Assembly (NCBI GenBank): GCA_020632915.1
Contig: JACKEP010000019.1
Coordinates: 54,485 to 118,484, forward strand
Length of the DNA stretch: 64,000 nt
Origin: Alphaproteobacteria bacterium
GTDB lineage: Bacteria; Myxococcota_A; UBA796; GCA-2862545
Reading direction: 5' to 3'
Shown: piece after piece, positions 42,809 to 50,928 of the stretch
Layout: every line of letters starts with the position of its first letter
Numbering within the stretch: position 1 is the stretch's first letter
Made by a program: the position numbers and the translations under genes
The notes under the pieces: model-generated
Databases searched by the model: none
The model's input: the letters and a program-made list of their open reading frames with translations, nothing else
What the model was told of the DNA's origin: nothing

Positions 42809-43825
42809 TCACCACAGGCCGAGCTGCACGCCCGCGCCTGGACGCCGGAACGGGCTCGGACCGACGTGGTGACGCGGCAGGTCCATCCCGCGTCGTGCCG
42901 TCTCGCGCGCGAACACCTGCTCGGTGAGCGCCCAGACGGCGTCGTGGCCCTTCATGCGCTCGCCGAAGCGGTTGTCGGTCAGCGCCCCGCCACGCGCGCG
43001 CCGCAGGCGGTCGAGCACGGCCTCCGCGCGACCGGGGAGCGCCTGGCGCAGGCGGGCGACGAAGACGTCCTCGACGCTGCCCGGCAGCCTCAGCAGGCTC
43101 ATCCACGCCCAGCGCGCGCCGGCGGCGTGGGCGGCGTCGAGCGTGGGGGCGATGTCGTGATCGTTGAGCCCGGGGATGATCGGCGCGAGGCTGACGCCCA
43201 CCGGGATGCCGGCCGCCGACAGCGTGGCCAGCGTGCGCAGGCGCGCGGCGGGCGGCGCGGTGCCCGGCTCCAGGGCGCGAGCGACGGCAGCGTCGAGCAG
43301 CGGGATGCTGACCTGCACGCGCACGGCGTGGTGGGCAGCGAGCTCGGTGAGCAGGTCGAGGTCGCGCACCACGAGCGGCGAGCGGGTGATGATCGACACC
43401 GGGTTGCGGTAGGCGACGCAGACCTCGAGGACCGCGCGGGTGAGGCGGTAGCGGCGCTCCAGCGGCTGGTAGCAGTCGGTGACGCCGGACAGGTTGAGCT
43501 CCTCGCCCTGCCACGACGGCTTGTCGAGGTGGGCGCGCAGGAGCGCGGCAGCGTCGCGCTTGACCAGGATGACGCGCTCGAAGTCGGTGCCCGCGCCGAG
43601 GTCGAGGTACTCGTGGGTGCGGCGGGCGTAGCAGTAGGCGCAGGCGTGGGTGCAGCCGCGGTAGGGGTTGACCGACCAGTGGAAGCCGATGTCGGGGCTC
43701 TGGTTGCGTCGCACGAGGCTGGCGGCGTGGTCGTCGCGCACCACGAGCCTGGCCGGCAGGGGCGGGACCTCCCGTTCGTAGCTGACCGCGTGGTAGGGGT
43801 TGGGTGGGTTCCATCGACTGAACAT
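42809..43825 (-). CDS. PA0069-family radical SAM protein
   Basis: 338 residues from ATG at 43825. The iron-sulfur motif CTHACAYC (CxxxCxxC) lies in SVNPYRGCTHACAYCYARRTHEYLDLGAGTDFE, which is the hallmark of the PA0069/SplB-like branch of radical SAM proteins. Further conserved parts are ILVKRDAAALLRAHL, LNLSGVTDCYQPLERRYRLTR, VSIITRSPLVVRDLDLL, RVQVSIPLL, PIIPGLNDHDI and WAWMSLLRLPG. The family is related to spore photoproduct lyase, but its reaction is not known. No strong ribosome binding site precedes the ATG, so the start is not certain. A LexA-box-like palindrome overlaps the start region. It is divergent from psd. Confidence 0.88.
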   Translation of the reverse strand: MFSRWNPPNPYHAVSYEREVPPLPARLVVRDDHAASLVRRNQSPDIGFHWSVNPYRGCTHACAYCYARRTHEYLDLGAGTDFERVILVKRDAAALLRAHLDKPSWQGEELNLSGVTDCYQPLERRYRLTRAVLEVCVAYRNPVSIITRSPLVVRDLDLLTELAAHHAVRVQVSIPLLDAAVARALEPGTAPPAARLRTLATLSAAGIPVGVSLAPIIPGLNDHDIAPTLDAAHAAGARWAWMSLLRLPGSVEDVFVARLRQALPGRAEAVLDRLRRARGGALTDNRFGERMKGHDAVWALTEQVFARETARRGMDLPRHHVGPSPFRRPGAGVQLGLW

Positions 43826-43831
43826 GTGTTC
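43820..43831. promoter_or_regulatory. GAAC-N4-GTTC palindrome (LexA-box-like)
   Basis: GAACATGTGTTC matches the GAAC-N4-GTTC form of Gram-positive and actinobacterial LexA (SOS) boxes; flanking T and A extend the arms to TGAACA/TGTTCA. It overlaps the ATG of the radical SAM gene (43825) and is 55 bp upstream of psd (43886). Regulation by a LexA-type repressor is an inference; the preferred LexA site in this lineage is not known to me. Confidence 0.4.
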
Positions 43832-43885
43832 ATGTCTACACCGGAACCAGCGGCGCCGTCCACCGTGTGGCGATAGGCGCCGCCG

Positions 43886-44704
43886 ATGCGCGATGCCCTG
43901 ATCGTCTCGGCCCTGTCCCTGCTGCCCCGCACCCTCACCGCCCGGTGCATGGGGGTGCTCGCCCGCACCGGCGTGTCGCGGCTGGGCGTGCGCCTGTTCG
44001 TGCGCGCCTACGGCGTCGACGTCACCGAGGCGGAGCACGATCTGGCCGCCTACCCCACGCTCGAGGCGTTCTTCACGCGGCGCCTGCGCCCGGGTGCCCG
44101 CCCTGTCGACGACGCCCCGGACGCGCTCGTCAGCCCCGTCGACGGCACGGCCGCGTGGCTCGGCACCACCGTGGGCGGCGGCTTCGAGGTGGCCCCCGGG
44201 ATGCCGTTGTCGGTGGCGGACCTGCTCGGCGAGCCCGTCGACGGCGAGCGCGACGTGGCGGTGCTGTACCTGTCGCCCAAGGACTACCACCGCGTGCACG
44301 CACCCCAGGACGGCACGATCACGTCGTGGCGCTACCTGCCCGGCACGCTGTGGCCGGTGTTCCCCGCCGCCGTGCGCAGCGTGCGCGGGCTGTTCGCCCG
44401 CAACGAGCGGATGGCTCTGCGGGGTCACACCGGCGACCTGTCCTGGGATCTCGTGCTCGTCGGTGCCTTCGGCGTCGGCCGCATCGAGGTCGGCGTGGTC
44501 GACCTCCTGTCCAACACGGGACGGCCGCCCGCCGAGGGTGCGTGCGACGTGGCGGTGGCCCGTGGCGACGAGGTGGGGGTGTTCCACCTCGGGTCCACGG
44601 TCATCGGCGTGTGGCCCGCGGGCACGTGGGCCTGGTCGGCCACGCCGGGCGCGCCGGTGCGGATGGGCGCGCGGCTCGGGCGTCGGCGCACGCCGGGGGC
44701 CTGA
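43886..44704 (+). CDS. psd: Phosphatidylserine decarboxylase
   Basis: 272 residues. The enzyme makes phosphatidylethanolamine from phosphatidylserine at the inner membrane and uses a pyruvoyl group formed by self-cleavage. The cleavage site LGST is present in FHLGSTVIGVWPAGTWAWS, so a beta chain of about 230 residues and an alpha chain starting at the modified Ser are expected. The autoprocessing Asp and His are seen in LVSPVDGTAAWLG and LYLSPKDYHRVHAPQDG. Other family blocks are YPTLEAFFTRRLRPGARPVD and FARNERMALRG. The length is that of the short prokaryotic type. It stands alone on the plus strand with a stem-loop after its stop. Confidence 0.95.
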   Translation: MRDALIVSALSLLPRTLTARCMGVLARTGVSRLGVRLFVRAYGVDVTEAEHDLAAYPTLEAFFTRRLRPGARPVDDAPDALVSPVDGTAAWLGTTVGGGFEVAPGMPLSVADLLGEPVDGERDVAVLYLSPKDYHRVHAPQDGTITSWRYLPGTLWPVFPAAVRSVRGLFARNERMALRGHTGDLSWDLVLVGAFGVGRIEVGVVDLLSNTGRPPAEGACDVAVARGDEVGVFHLGSTVIGVWPAGTWAWSATPGAPVRMGARLGRRRTPGA

Positions 44705-44709
44705 CGCGC

Positions 44710-44727
44710 CGAGGGCGCTGGCCCTCG
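44710..44727. terminator. Hairpin between convergent psd and the 44735 gene
   Basis: CGAGGGC (44710-44716) and GCCCTCG (44721-44727) pair perfectly around GCTG, 5 bp after the psd stop and 8 bp after the opposite gene's stop. Likely a shared terminator, though no T-run is present. Confidence 0.5.
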
Positions 44728-44734
44728 CGACGGG

Positions 44735-46741
44735 TCAGTTCGCGGGCTGGGCGTCGGCGTCGGGCGTGCCGACCGCGGCCATGTCGACCGGCGCTTCGTC
44801 GGCGGGTGCGGCGCTGGCGGCTGCGGCGGCCGCGGGATCGATCCGGGCGGTGACCCAGGCGCGCACGCGCTTGTCGAGGTCGGCGGGCGTGCCGTCGGGC
44901 CACGGCCGGTCCTCGATGGTCATCGTGACCTCGGCGCCGGCCCGCATGAGGCGGCCGCGGTCGAGGCGCAGCAGCGTGTGGGACTCGGGCGTGAGCGCGC
45001 CGGCGACGAGGTCGACGACCTGCTTGCGGTCGCGGTTGCCCTCGCCGGCCTTGTCGCGCGGGCCCTTCCAGTCGTCGGTGGGGGCGAGCGCGAGGGCGCC
45101 GGCGGCGAACGCGGGGTCGCGCAGCACCAGCTCGACGGCGAACTGTGCGCCTTGCCCCTCGCCGATGAGGTAGCGCCGCGCGGGGTCGGGCAGGGCGCCG
45201 GGGATCGCCGACAGCGCCGCCTCGATGTGCTTGCGGTCGGTGTCGGGGTCGGACGTCCACCACGACCCGGCGGGGCCGATGCGCTCGGGACCGCCCAGGC
45301 CCACGACCAGCACGCCCAGGTCGTCGGCGAGCGACTGACCCCAGGTGAGCACGCTGCTGCCGTTGCCGCCGACGTCGTCGAGCCAGACGACGACGGGCAG
45401 GGCGGGCAGCTCGTCGGCCTTGCGCTTCCGGGTCTTGGCGGCGGCCTTGGCGGCCTCGGGGTCGGCGGCGGCCTTGCGGGCCTCGTCCTTGGCGACGGCG
45501 TCGTCGATGGACTGGGGCAGCACCAGCGTGGCGGGGCTCGCGCCGCGGGCCGCGTGGTGGCGCTTGGCCAGGATCACCCAGCGGACGAACGAGTCCCACC
45601 GGCTGTCGGCCCACAGGCGGCCGAACGCGTCGTGGGTGACCAGCCACTCGGGCGGCACGCCCTGCTCCTGCACGGCGCGCACGAGCCAGTAGTAGGCGGC
45701 GTCGACCTCGCCGACCGACGCCATCAGCGCGGCGTGGCCGAAGAAGCGCTCCGGGCGGTTCTCGGCGCGGACGAGCTGGTCGGACCAGGCCGCCGCGAGC
45801 TCGAGGTTGTCGGCCGCGCGGGCCTCGAGGACGCGCACGGGCAGGTCTTCGGACGCGCCCTCGGCGGTGAGCGCGGGGCGGTAGGCCGGCGGGGCGTCGA
45901 CGTCGAACGGCGGCGCCGGCATCGTCTTGGGCGCGGGGCCGCCGACGACCGGCAGCATCGGCGCCTCGACGGGCTCGGGCGTGTCGGGGATCATCACCCG
46001 CAGCGCGAGCGTGGCCAGGAACAGCACGGCGATGCCGCCGATGACGATCGGCCCCACCATCGCCGCCATGTTCGTGCCGCGTCGTGGCGGCGCGGCCGGG
46101 GCGGGCGTGGTGACCGGACCGGGACGCACCCGCGCGGGCATCGGCTGCGGCGCGCGGCGCGACGGCGCGATGGCGCGGACCGGATCCGTGGTGCGTGCGC
46201 GGGGTGCGGGGATGGGCAGCGGCCCGGGCGACGCCGACGGGGATGGCGCGGGCGTGGGGTTGTAGGCCGGGGCGGCCATCGGACCCTGGCGCGGCACCGG
46301 CATCGGCGCGGGGCCCTGGGTGGCCGCGCGCGGGCGCGGACGCGAGCCGGAGCGCATCGCGTCGCGCAGGGCCGACAGCGACCCGTCGGCGCCGAAGCCG
46401 GGCTCGGTGGGGTACTCGTTGGGGACGGCCTCACCCAGCGGGCTCGTCGGCGGGCGTGCGTCGAAGGTGAGCCCCTCGTCGGCGCCCAGCGGGGACGACG
46501 GCTGGTTCCAGTCGATGTTGGTGGGCTTTTCGACCTCGTCCTCGAAGAACGGCACCTCGGACGTGCGGTCGCGGGACAGGTAGGGGCTGCCGGATGCGAC
46601 CCAGGTGGCCTCGTCCTTGACGTCCTCTTCCTCGTCGCCGTCGTCGGCGAACGGCGGGCGCGGCTCCGCCCCGACCTCGCGCAGGGCGGGCTTGCGGGGG
46701 AACAGGGGGTGGGGCACCTTGCGATCGTCGTCGTTGCCCAT
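44735..46741 (-). CDS. Membrane protein with Pro-rich cytoplasmic region and degenerate alpha/beta-hydrolase-like domain
   Basis: 668 residues. Residues 1-225 are unstructured, first acidic (DDGDEEEDVKDEA), then Pro/Ala/Arg-rich. One helix at about 226-250 (MAAMVGPIVIGGIAVLFLATLALRV) crosses the membrane. The periplasmic part begins with an unstructured linker, then a helical TPR-like stretch (LEARAADNLELAAAWSDQLV, AALMASVGEVDAAYYWLVRAV), a lysine/alanine-rich coil, and a C-terminal domain that reads like an alpha/beta hydrolase: PVVVWLDDVGGNG, RRYLIGEGQGAQFAVELVLRDP and AGALALAPTDDW. The nucleophile elbow is GEGQG, with Gln where Ser is expected, so hydrolase activity is unlikely by the usual mechanism. 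The true role is unknown. Divergent from mutS2. Confidence 0.75.
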   Translation of the reverse strand: MGNDDDRKVPHPLFPRKPALREVGAEPRPPFADDGDEEEDVKDEATWVASGSPYLSRDRTSEVPFFEDEVEKPTNIDWNQPSSPLGADEGLTFDARPPTSPLGEAVPNEYPTEPGFGADGSLSALRDAMRSGSRPRPRAATQGPAPMPVPRQGPMAAPAYNPTPAPSPSASPGPLPIPAPRARTTDPVRAIAPSRRAPQPMPARVRPGPVTTPAPAAPPRRGTNMAAMVGPIVIGGIAVLFLATLALRVMIPDTPEPVEAPMLPVVGGPAPKTMPAPPFDVDAPPAYRPALTAEGASEDLPVRVLEARAADNLELAAAWSDQLVRAENRPERFFGHAALMASVGEVDAAYYWLVRAVQEQGVPPEWLVTHDAFGRLWADSRWDSFVRWVILAKRHHAARGASPATLVLPQSIDDAVAKDEARKAAADPEAAKAAAKTRKRKADELPALPVVVWLDDVGGNGSSVLTWGQSLADDLGVLVVGLGGPERIGPAGSWWTSDPDTDRKHIEAALSAIPGALPDPARRYLIGEGQGAQFAVELVLRDPAFAAGALALAPTDDWKGPRDKAGEGNRDRKQVVDLVAGALTPESHTLLRLDRGRLMRAGAEVTMTIEDRPWPDGTPADLDKRVRAWVTARIDPAAAAAASAAPADEAPVDMAAVGTPDADAQPAN

Positions 46742-46899
46742 GCGTCTCCTGGCGAGCGCCGACCCGGGAAGGGTACCGCGACGGAACGGTCAAGGAAAGT
46801 CTGCGCTCCCTCGTTGCGGGGAACGCGACCTCCCCGGTGGGGGTGGGCCGTTCCTGGTCGATCCGATAGCTCTTCCCGGTTTCCTCACGACGGTGCACG

Positions 46900-49272
46900 G
46901 TGCACATCGACATCGACGCGCAGACCTTGAACGCTCTGGACTGGAACAGCGTGCTGGAAGCGCTGTCCGGACGGGCTCGCACGCCCATGGGCAAGGCCGC
47001 TGCGCTGGGCTTGGCGCTGTCCGCAGATCGCGACGTCGTCGGCGCGTGGCTCGACGAGGTCGACGAGGTGCTGGCGCTCGAGGGCGACGGCGGCACCGTC
47101 CCCGTCGGTGGCATCGACGACATCGACAGCCCGCTGGCGCGCGCGTCGAAGGGCGCGGTGCTCGACAAGGACGAGCTGCGCCTGTCCGGTCGCGCGCTCG
47201 TGGCCCTCGATCAGCTGGGCGGGTGGCTGCTCGACGCGCCGCAGCACGCGCCGCTGCTGCAGGGGCTGGCGCCGTCGCTGCGGGTCGATCCCCAGGTGCT
47301 CGACGAGCTGCAGCGCGCGTTCGACGAGACGGGCGAGCTGTCGGGCCGGCGCTTCCCCGAGCTCGGCGCGCTGCGCACGCGCGTCACCGAGCTGCACGCC
47401 ACCATCCGGCGCACGCTCGAGGAGATGGTCAAGGGCGACACGCTCGCCGACGAGCTGCAGGATCGGTACGTCACCCAGCGCGGCGATCGCTACGTGGTGC
47501 CGGTCAAGGCCAACTTCAAGCGCAAGGAGCTGGGCATCGTCCACGGGATGTCCGGCTCGGGCAACACGGCGTTCGTCGAGCCCACGCAGGTGGTGGCGCT
47601 CAACAACGAGCTGCGGCTGGCCGAGGGTCGCCTGCAGGCCGAGGAGCGCCGCATCCTGATGGCGCTGTCGGCGATGCTCGGGCGCGTGGGCGTCGCGGGC
47701 CGTGAGGCGCTGCGCGTGGCCACGCGGATCGATCTCGCCGTGGCGCGCGCCGATCTGGCGCGTCGGCTCGACGCGGTGCGGCCGGTGGTGGGGCGCGAGG
47801 GCGTGCTGAGGCTCACCTCGGCGCGTCACCCGCTGCTCGCGCTGCGCGGGGTCGACGTGGTCGCCAACGACGTCACGCTCGATGCCCGGTCGGCGATCCT
47901 GGTGGTGTCGGGTCCCAACACGGGCGGCAAGACGGTGGCGCTCAAGACCGTGGGGCTCGCTGCGCTGCTCGTGCGGATCGGCTGCTTCGTGCCGGCCGCC
48001 GAGGGCAGCCGCGTCGACCTGTTCGACGACGTCGTGGCCGTGGTCGGCGACCACCAGACCGTGCACGGCGACCACTCGTCGTTCTCGTCGCATCTCGTGG
48101 CGCTGCGGGCGATGATCGAGCGCGCGCGGCCCGGGTGCCTCTACCTGGTCGACGAGATCGCGTCGGGCACCGATCCCCAGCAAGGGGCGGCGCTCGCCCA
48201 CGCGTTCATCGAGCGCCTGCTCGACCGCGGGGTGCGCGGCCTCATCACCACCCACTTCCACCGCCTCAAGACGCTGGCCACCGTGGAGCCGCGGGTGGCG
48301 ATGGCGGGCATGCAGTTCGCCGACGGTCACCCCACCTACCGGCTGCTGCTCGGCGCCAGCGGCGAGAGCCACGCGCTCGACATCGCGGTGCGGGTGGGCG
48401 TGCCGGCTGATCTGGTCGACCGCGCCCGCGCGCTGATGGACGAGGGCGAACGCAACCTCGCCGAGACGCTGGCCGCGCTCGATCGTGAGCGCTCCCGCGC
48501 CGAGGAGGCCCAGGCCCGGGCCACGCGGCTGGCCGCCGAGCTCGAGGCACGCAGCGCTGCGTTCGCCAAGCGCCAGGCCGAGCTCGACGCGCGGGCGCGC
48601 GCCATCGAGCAGGAGCGCGCCGCGGGCTACCTCGCGCGGCTCGCCGGCGCCGAGAAGGCCGTCGCCGCCGTGGTCGCCGACCTGCAGCGCGCCCCGAGCC
48701 ACGACAAGGTGGCGGCAGCGCGCGCCTCGCTGGACGCGCTCAAGGGCCTGGCGCCGTCGCGGCCCGCGGTCGAGGTGGCCGCTGAGGCGCCCGAGCTCGC
48801 CGTGGGCGACGCGGTCAAGCTGCTCAAGATCGGCGACACGGGTGAGGTGGTGGGCCTCGGTCGACGGATCTCGGTGCGCACCAGCCGCGGGCTCGTGCTC
48901 CGGGTCGACCCGGCCGAGGTCCTGCGGGTCCACACGCCCGAGCCGGCCCCCGCGCCGGCCCCGCCGCCGCGGCGAGGTCGCGGCAAGGCCACCGACGCCC
49001 CGTCGCTCGACCACGCCGTCCGCCTCGACGGCAACACGCTCGACCTGCGCGGGCTGCGTGTCGACGAGGGCCTCGAAGAGGTCGACCGCTTCCTCGATCG
49101 GGCCAGCCTCGACGAGCGCGGCGTGGTGTTCGTGCTCCACGGTCACGGCACGGGTGCGATGAAGCAGGCGGTGCGCCAGCACCTGGCGAGGTCGCGCTAC
49201 GTGGGCGCCTGGCAGCCTGCGAGCCCCGACCAGGGTGGCGACGCCTACACGGTGGCTGCGCTCCGCGGATAG
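46900..49272 (+). CDS. mutS2: MutS2 family protein with Smr domain
   Basis: 790 residues from GTG at 46900. The N-terminal core/lever part (LNALDWNSVLEALSGRARTPMGKAAA) is followed by the clamp (RYVTQRGDRYVVPVKANFKRKELGIVHGMSGSGNTAFVEP), the ATPase with Walker A GPNTGGKTVALKT and Walker B CLYLVDEIASGTDPQQGAA, a long coiled coil (EERNLAETLAALDRERSRAEEA region) and a C-terminal Smr endonuclease domain (LDLRGLRVDEGLEEVDRFL, VFVLHGHGTGAMKQAVRQHL). The Smr motifs LDLRG and HGxGTGxMK are intact. MutS2 acts on recombination intermediates and, in some bacteria, on stalled ribosomes; it is not a mismatch-repair protein. No operon partner; fpr follows after 54 bp. Confidence 0.95.
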   Translation: MHIDIDAQTLNALDWNSVLEALSGRARTPMGKAAALGLALSADRDVVGAWLDEVDEVLALEGDGGTVPVGGIDDIDSPLARASKGAVLDKDELRLSGRALVALDQLGGWLLDAPQHAPLLQGLAPSLRVDPQVLDELQRAFDETGELSGRRFPELGALRTRVTELHATIRRTLEEMVKGDTLADELQDRYVTQRGDRYVVPVKANFKRKELGIVHGMSGSGNTAFVEPTQVVALNNELRLAEGRLQAEERRILMALSAMLGRVGVAGREALRVATRIDLAVARADLARRLDAVRPVVGREGVLRLTSARHPLLALRGVDVVANDVTLDARSAILVVSGPNTGGKTVALKTVGLAALLVRIGCFVPAAEGSRVDLFDDVVAVVGDHQTVHGDHSSFSSHLVALRAMIERARPGCLYLVDEIASGTDPQQGAALAHAFIERLLDRGVRGLITTHFHRLKTLATVEPRVAMAGMQFADGHPTYRLLLGASGESHALDIAVRVGVPADLVDRARALMDEGERNLAETLAALDRERSRAEEAQARATRLAAELEARSAAFAKRQAELDARARAIEQERAAGYLARLAGAEKAVAAVVADLQRAPSHDKVAAARASLDALKGLAPSRPAVEVAAEAPELAVGDAVKLLKIGDTGEVVGLGRRISVRTSRGLVLRVDPAEVLRVHTPEPAPAPAPPPRRGRGKATDAPSLDHAVRLDGNTLDLRGLRVDEGLEEVDRFLDRASLDERGVVFVLHGHGTGAMKQAVRQHLARSRYVGAWQPASPDQGGDAYTVAALRG

Positions 49273-49326
49273 GGCTTTGTCGGACCCGGTGGCAGGACTA
49301 TGCTCCTTGCCAGGGGAGGTCCTCCG

Positions 49327-50085
49327 ATGCCGGACACCGACAAGTGGACGAAGGCGACGGTGGTCGATCGGATCGTCTGGGACGAGGGCTTGTTCACGTC
49401 CCGCCTCGACCTCAGCCCCGACTTCAAGCCCGGCCAGTTCGCCACGCTGGCCTTGGCCGACGACGACGCGGACGGCGACGACGACGCGCTGGTCAAGCGG
49501 GCCTACTCGATCGCCTCGGCGCCGAACCAGCCGCTTGAGTTCTTCATCGTGCACGTCGACGGCGGCGCGCTGTCCCCGCGGCTGTGGGGGCTGGAGCCCG
49601 GCCAGGAGGTGTGGGTCCGCAACAAGATCGCCGGCCTGTTCACCCTCGACCGCGTGCCCGACGGCGAGGTGCTCTGGCTCGTGGCCACCGGCACCGGTCT
49701 GGCGCCCTACATCTCGATGCTCCGTCAGGGCGACGTGTTCGACCGCTTCGAGCACGTCGTGGTGGTGCAGGGTGCGCGGTACGCGCGTCAGCTCGCCTAC
49801 CGCGAGGAGCTGATGGCGATGACGGCGACGCGGCCCGTGACGTACGTGCCCACATGCACGCGCGAGAAGTGCGGCGGGCTGCTGACGGGGCGCGTGACCG
49901 ACCTGCTGGAGGGCGGCGTGCTCGAAGGGCAGGTGGGCCACACCCTGCATCCGGACGGACACCACGTGATGCTCTGCGGCAACCCCGAGATGGTGATGGG
50001 GATGCTGGCGATGCTCAAGGCGCGGGGGATGCAGCTGCACAAGCCGCGGGAAGAGGGCCAGGTCCACATCGAGAAGTACTGGTAG
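49327..50085 (+). CDS. fpr: Ferredoxin/flavodoxin-NADP+ reductase
   Basis: 252 residues. ATG at 49327 is preferred over an upstream ATG at 49300 because GGGGAGG precedes it by 7 bases and the protein then starts as expected (DTDKWTKATVVDRIVW). FAD contacts are RAYSIASAP, and the NADP-binding domain has WLVATGTGLAPYISML; the C-terminus ends EKYW, the Trp/aromatic end typical of subclass I bacterial Fpr that stacks on the flavin. The segment TCTREKCGGLLTGRVTDLL is also standard. The enzyme passes electrons between NADPH and ferredoxin or flavodoxin, with roles in redox balance and oxidative stress. It follows mutS2 on the same strand. Confidence 0.95.
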   Translation: MPDTDKWTKATVVDRIVWDEGLFTSRLDLSPDFKPGQFATLALADDDADGDDDALVKRAYSIASAPNQPLEFFIVHVDGGALSPRLWGLEPGQEVWVRNKIAGLFTLDRVPDGEVLWLVATGTGLAPYISMLRQGDVFDRFEHVVVVQGARYARQLAYREELMAMTATRPVTYVPTCTREKCGGLLTGRVTDLLEGGVLEGQVGHTLHPDGHHVMLCGNPEMVMGMLAMLKARGMQLHKPREEGQVHIEKYW

Positions 50086-50449
50086 ATCGCGGTCAGTCGA
50101 AGGGGCGGGACGGATCGCGGCTTCGCTTCGCCCGCTGATGGTCGGGGTCCGCTCCGGGGGGCTGTTTCGCACGCTGCGGGGCGGATCGGGCGCGTCGAGG
50201 TGGGGGTGGGGCGCGTGCTGCAAACGCCCCCCTGCGCGGCCCCCGACCCGCGGGCTTCGCTTCGCGGCGGGGCCGGCCGTCCGCTCGTGGCCGCGCACCA
50301 CACGGTGGGCGCTGGGGCGGATACGGCGCGGCGCGGGTCCGGCTTGGGGCGGTGCGGGCGGCCGGGTGCTGTGCGCCGGACTTACGCCGCGCCCGGTGAG
50401 GGGACGGGCCGGATCGCGGCTCCGCGTTGCGGCGGGGCCGGCCGACCGC
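50086..50449. repeat. Non-coding stretch with short GC-rich direct repeats
   Basis: The 364 bp between fpr and the convergent Nudix-like gene have no convincing gene. A 16-base GCGGCGGGGCCGGCCG occurs at 50264-50279 and 50429-50444, each followed by one variable base and CCGCTC. GGATCGCGGCT-type segments occur near 50111 and 50411, and CTTCGCTTCGC near 50120 and 50255. The repetition suggests a diverged repeat family or a long structured 3' region. Confidence 0.55.
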
Positions 50450-50860
50450 TCAGTCCAGCGACTTCACCAGCTTGTCCACCGTGGCCTGGTCGGCGCCGGG
50501 GAAGGGGTAGTCGCCGAAGTCTTCCGGGCGGACCCAGGCGACGGCCTCGACGTTGGCGGGCTTGGGGTCCTGCGTGCCGGGGATGCTGCAGCGGTAGACG
50601 GCCATCGTCAGCGCGTAGGACTCGTAGGCGTGCACGGTCTCCATGGTGAGATCGTGGACGACGACGGCGACGCCGATGCGGTCGGACAGGCAGCGCTGCA
50701 GGGCGGCGGCGTCGGTCTCGCCGTCGCGCACGCGGCCGCCGGGGAACTCCCAGAGCAGCGGCAGCACGGCCTTGGCCTTGCGCTGGGTGATCAGGTAGCG
50801 GCCGTCGCGCGTGATCTCGGCGCTGACGACGCGGATCTTGGGCAGGGCGTCTGGCGCCAT
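50450..50860 (-). CDS. Nudix-fold protein with a degenerate catalytic box
   Basis: 136 residues. The fold is that of MutT: VVSAEITRDGRYLITQRKAKAVLPLLWEFPGGRVRDGET, then the helix and VEAVAWVRPEDFGDYPFPGADQATV at the end. The Nudix box should read G-x5-E-x7-REUxEExGU; here the stretch GRVRDGETDAAALQRCLSDRIGV has the G, first E, R and final G, but Cys, Asp and Arg in place of the catalytic Glu residues. Metal-dependent hydrolysis of nucleoside diphosphate derivatives is therefore doubtful; it could be a binding protein or have altered catalysis. It may be transcribed with the minus-strand genes upstream. Confidence 0.85.
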   Translation of the reverse strand: MAPDALPKIRVVSAEITRDGRYLITQRKAKAVLPLLWEFPGGRVRDGETDAAALQRCLSDRIGVAVVVHDLTMETVHAYESYALTMAVYRCSIPGTQDPKPANVEAVAWVRPEDFGDYPFPGADQATVDKLVKSLD

Positions 50861-50928
50861 GGTGTCTCCCGGGGGCGCGCTCTAGTGCCGTCGCGGCGTG
50901 CGGTCGTCAACCCGTCGCCGCGACGATC

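Noticed and set aside
41433..44587. Very long minus-strand frames extending upstream of the NfeD-like gene (to 43814) and the radical SAM gene (to 44587)
   Set aside because: The extensions run through other genes in a wrong frame (for the latter, across psd on the opposite strand) and add no domain. Only the downstream parts are real.
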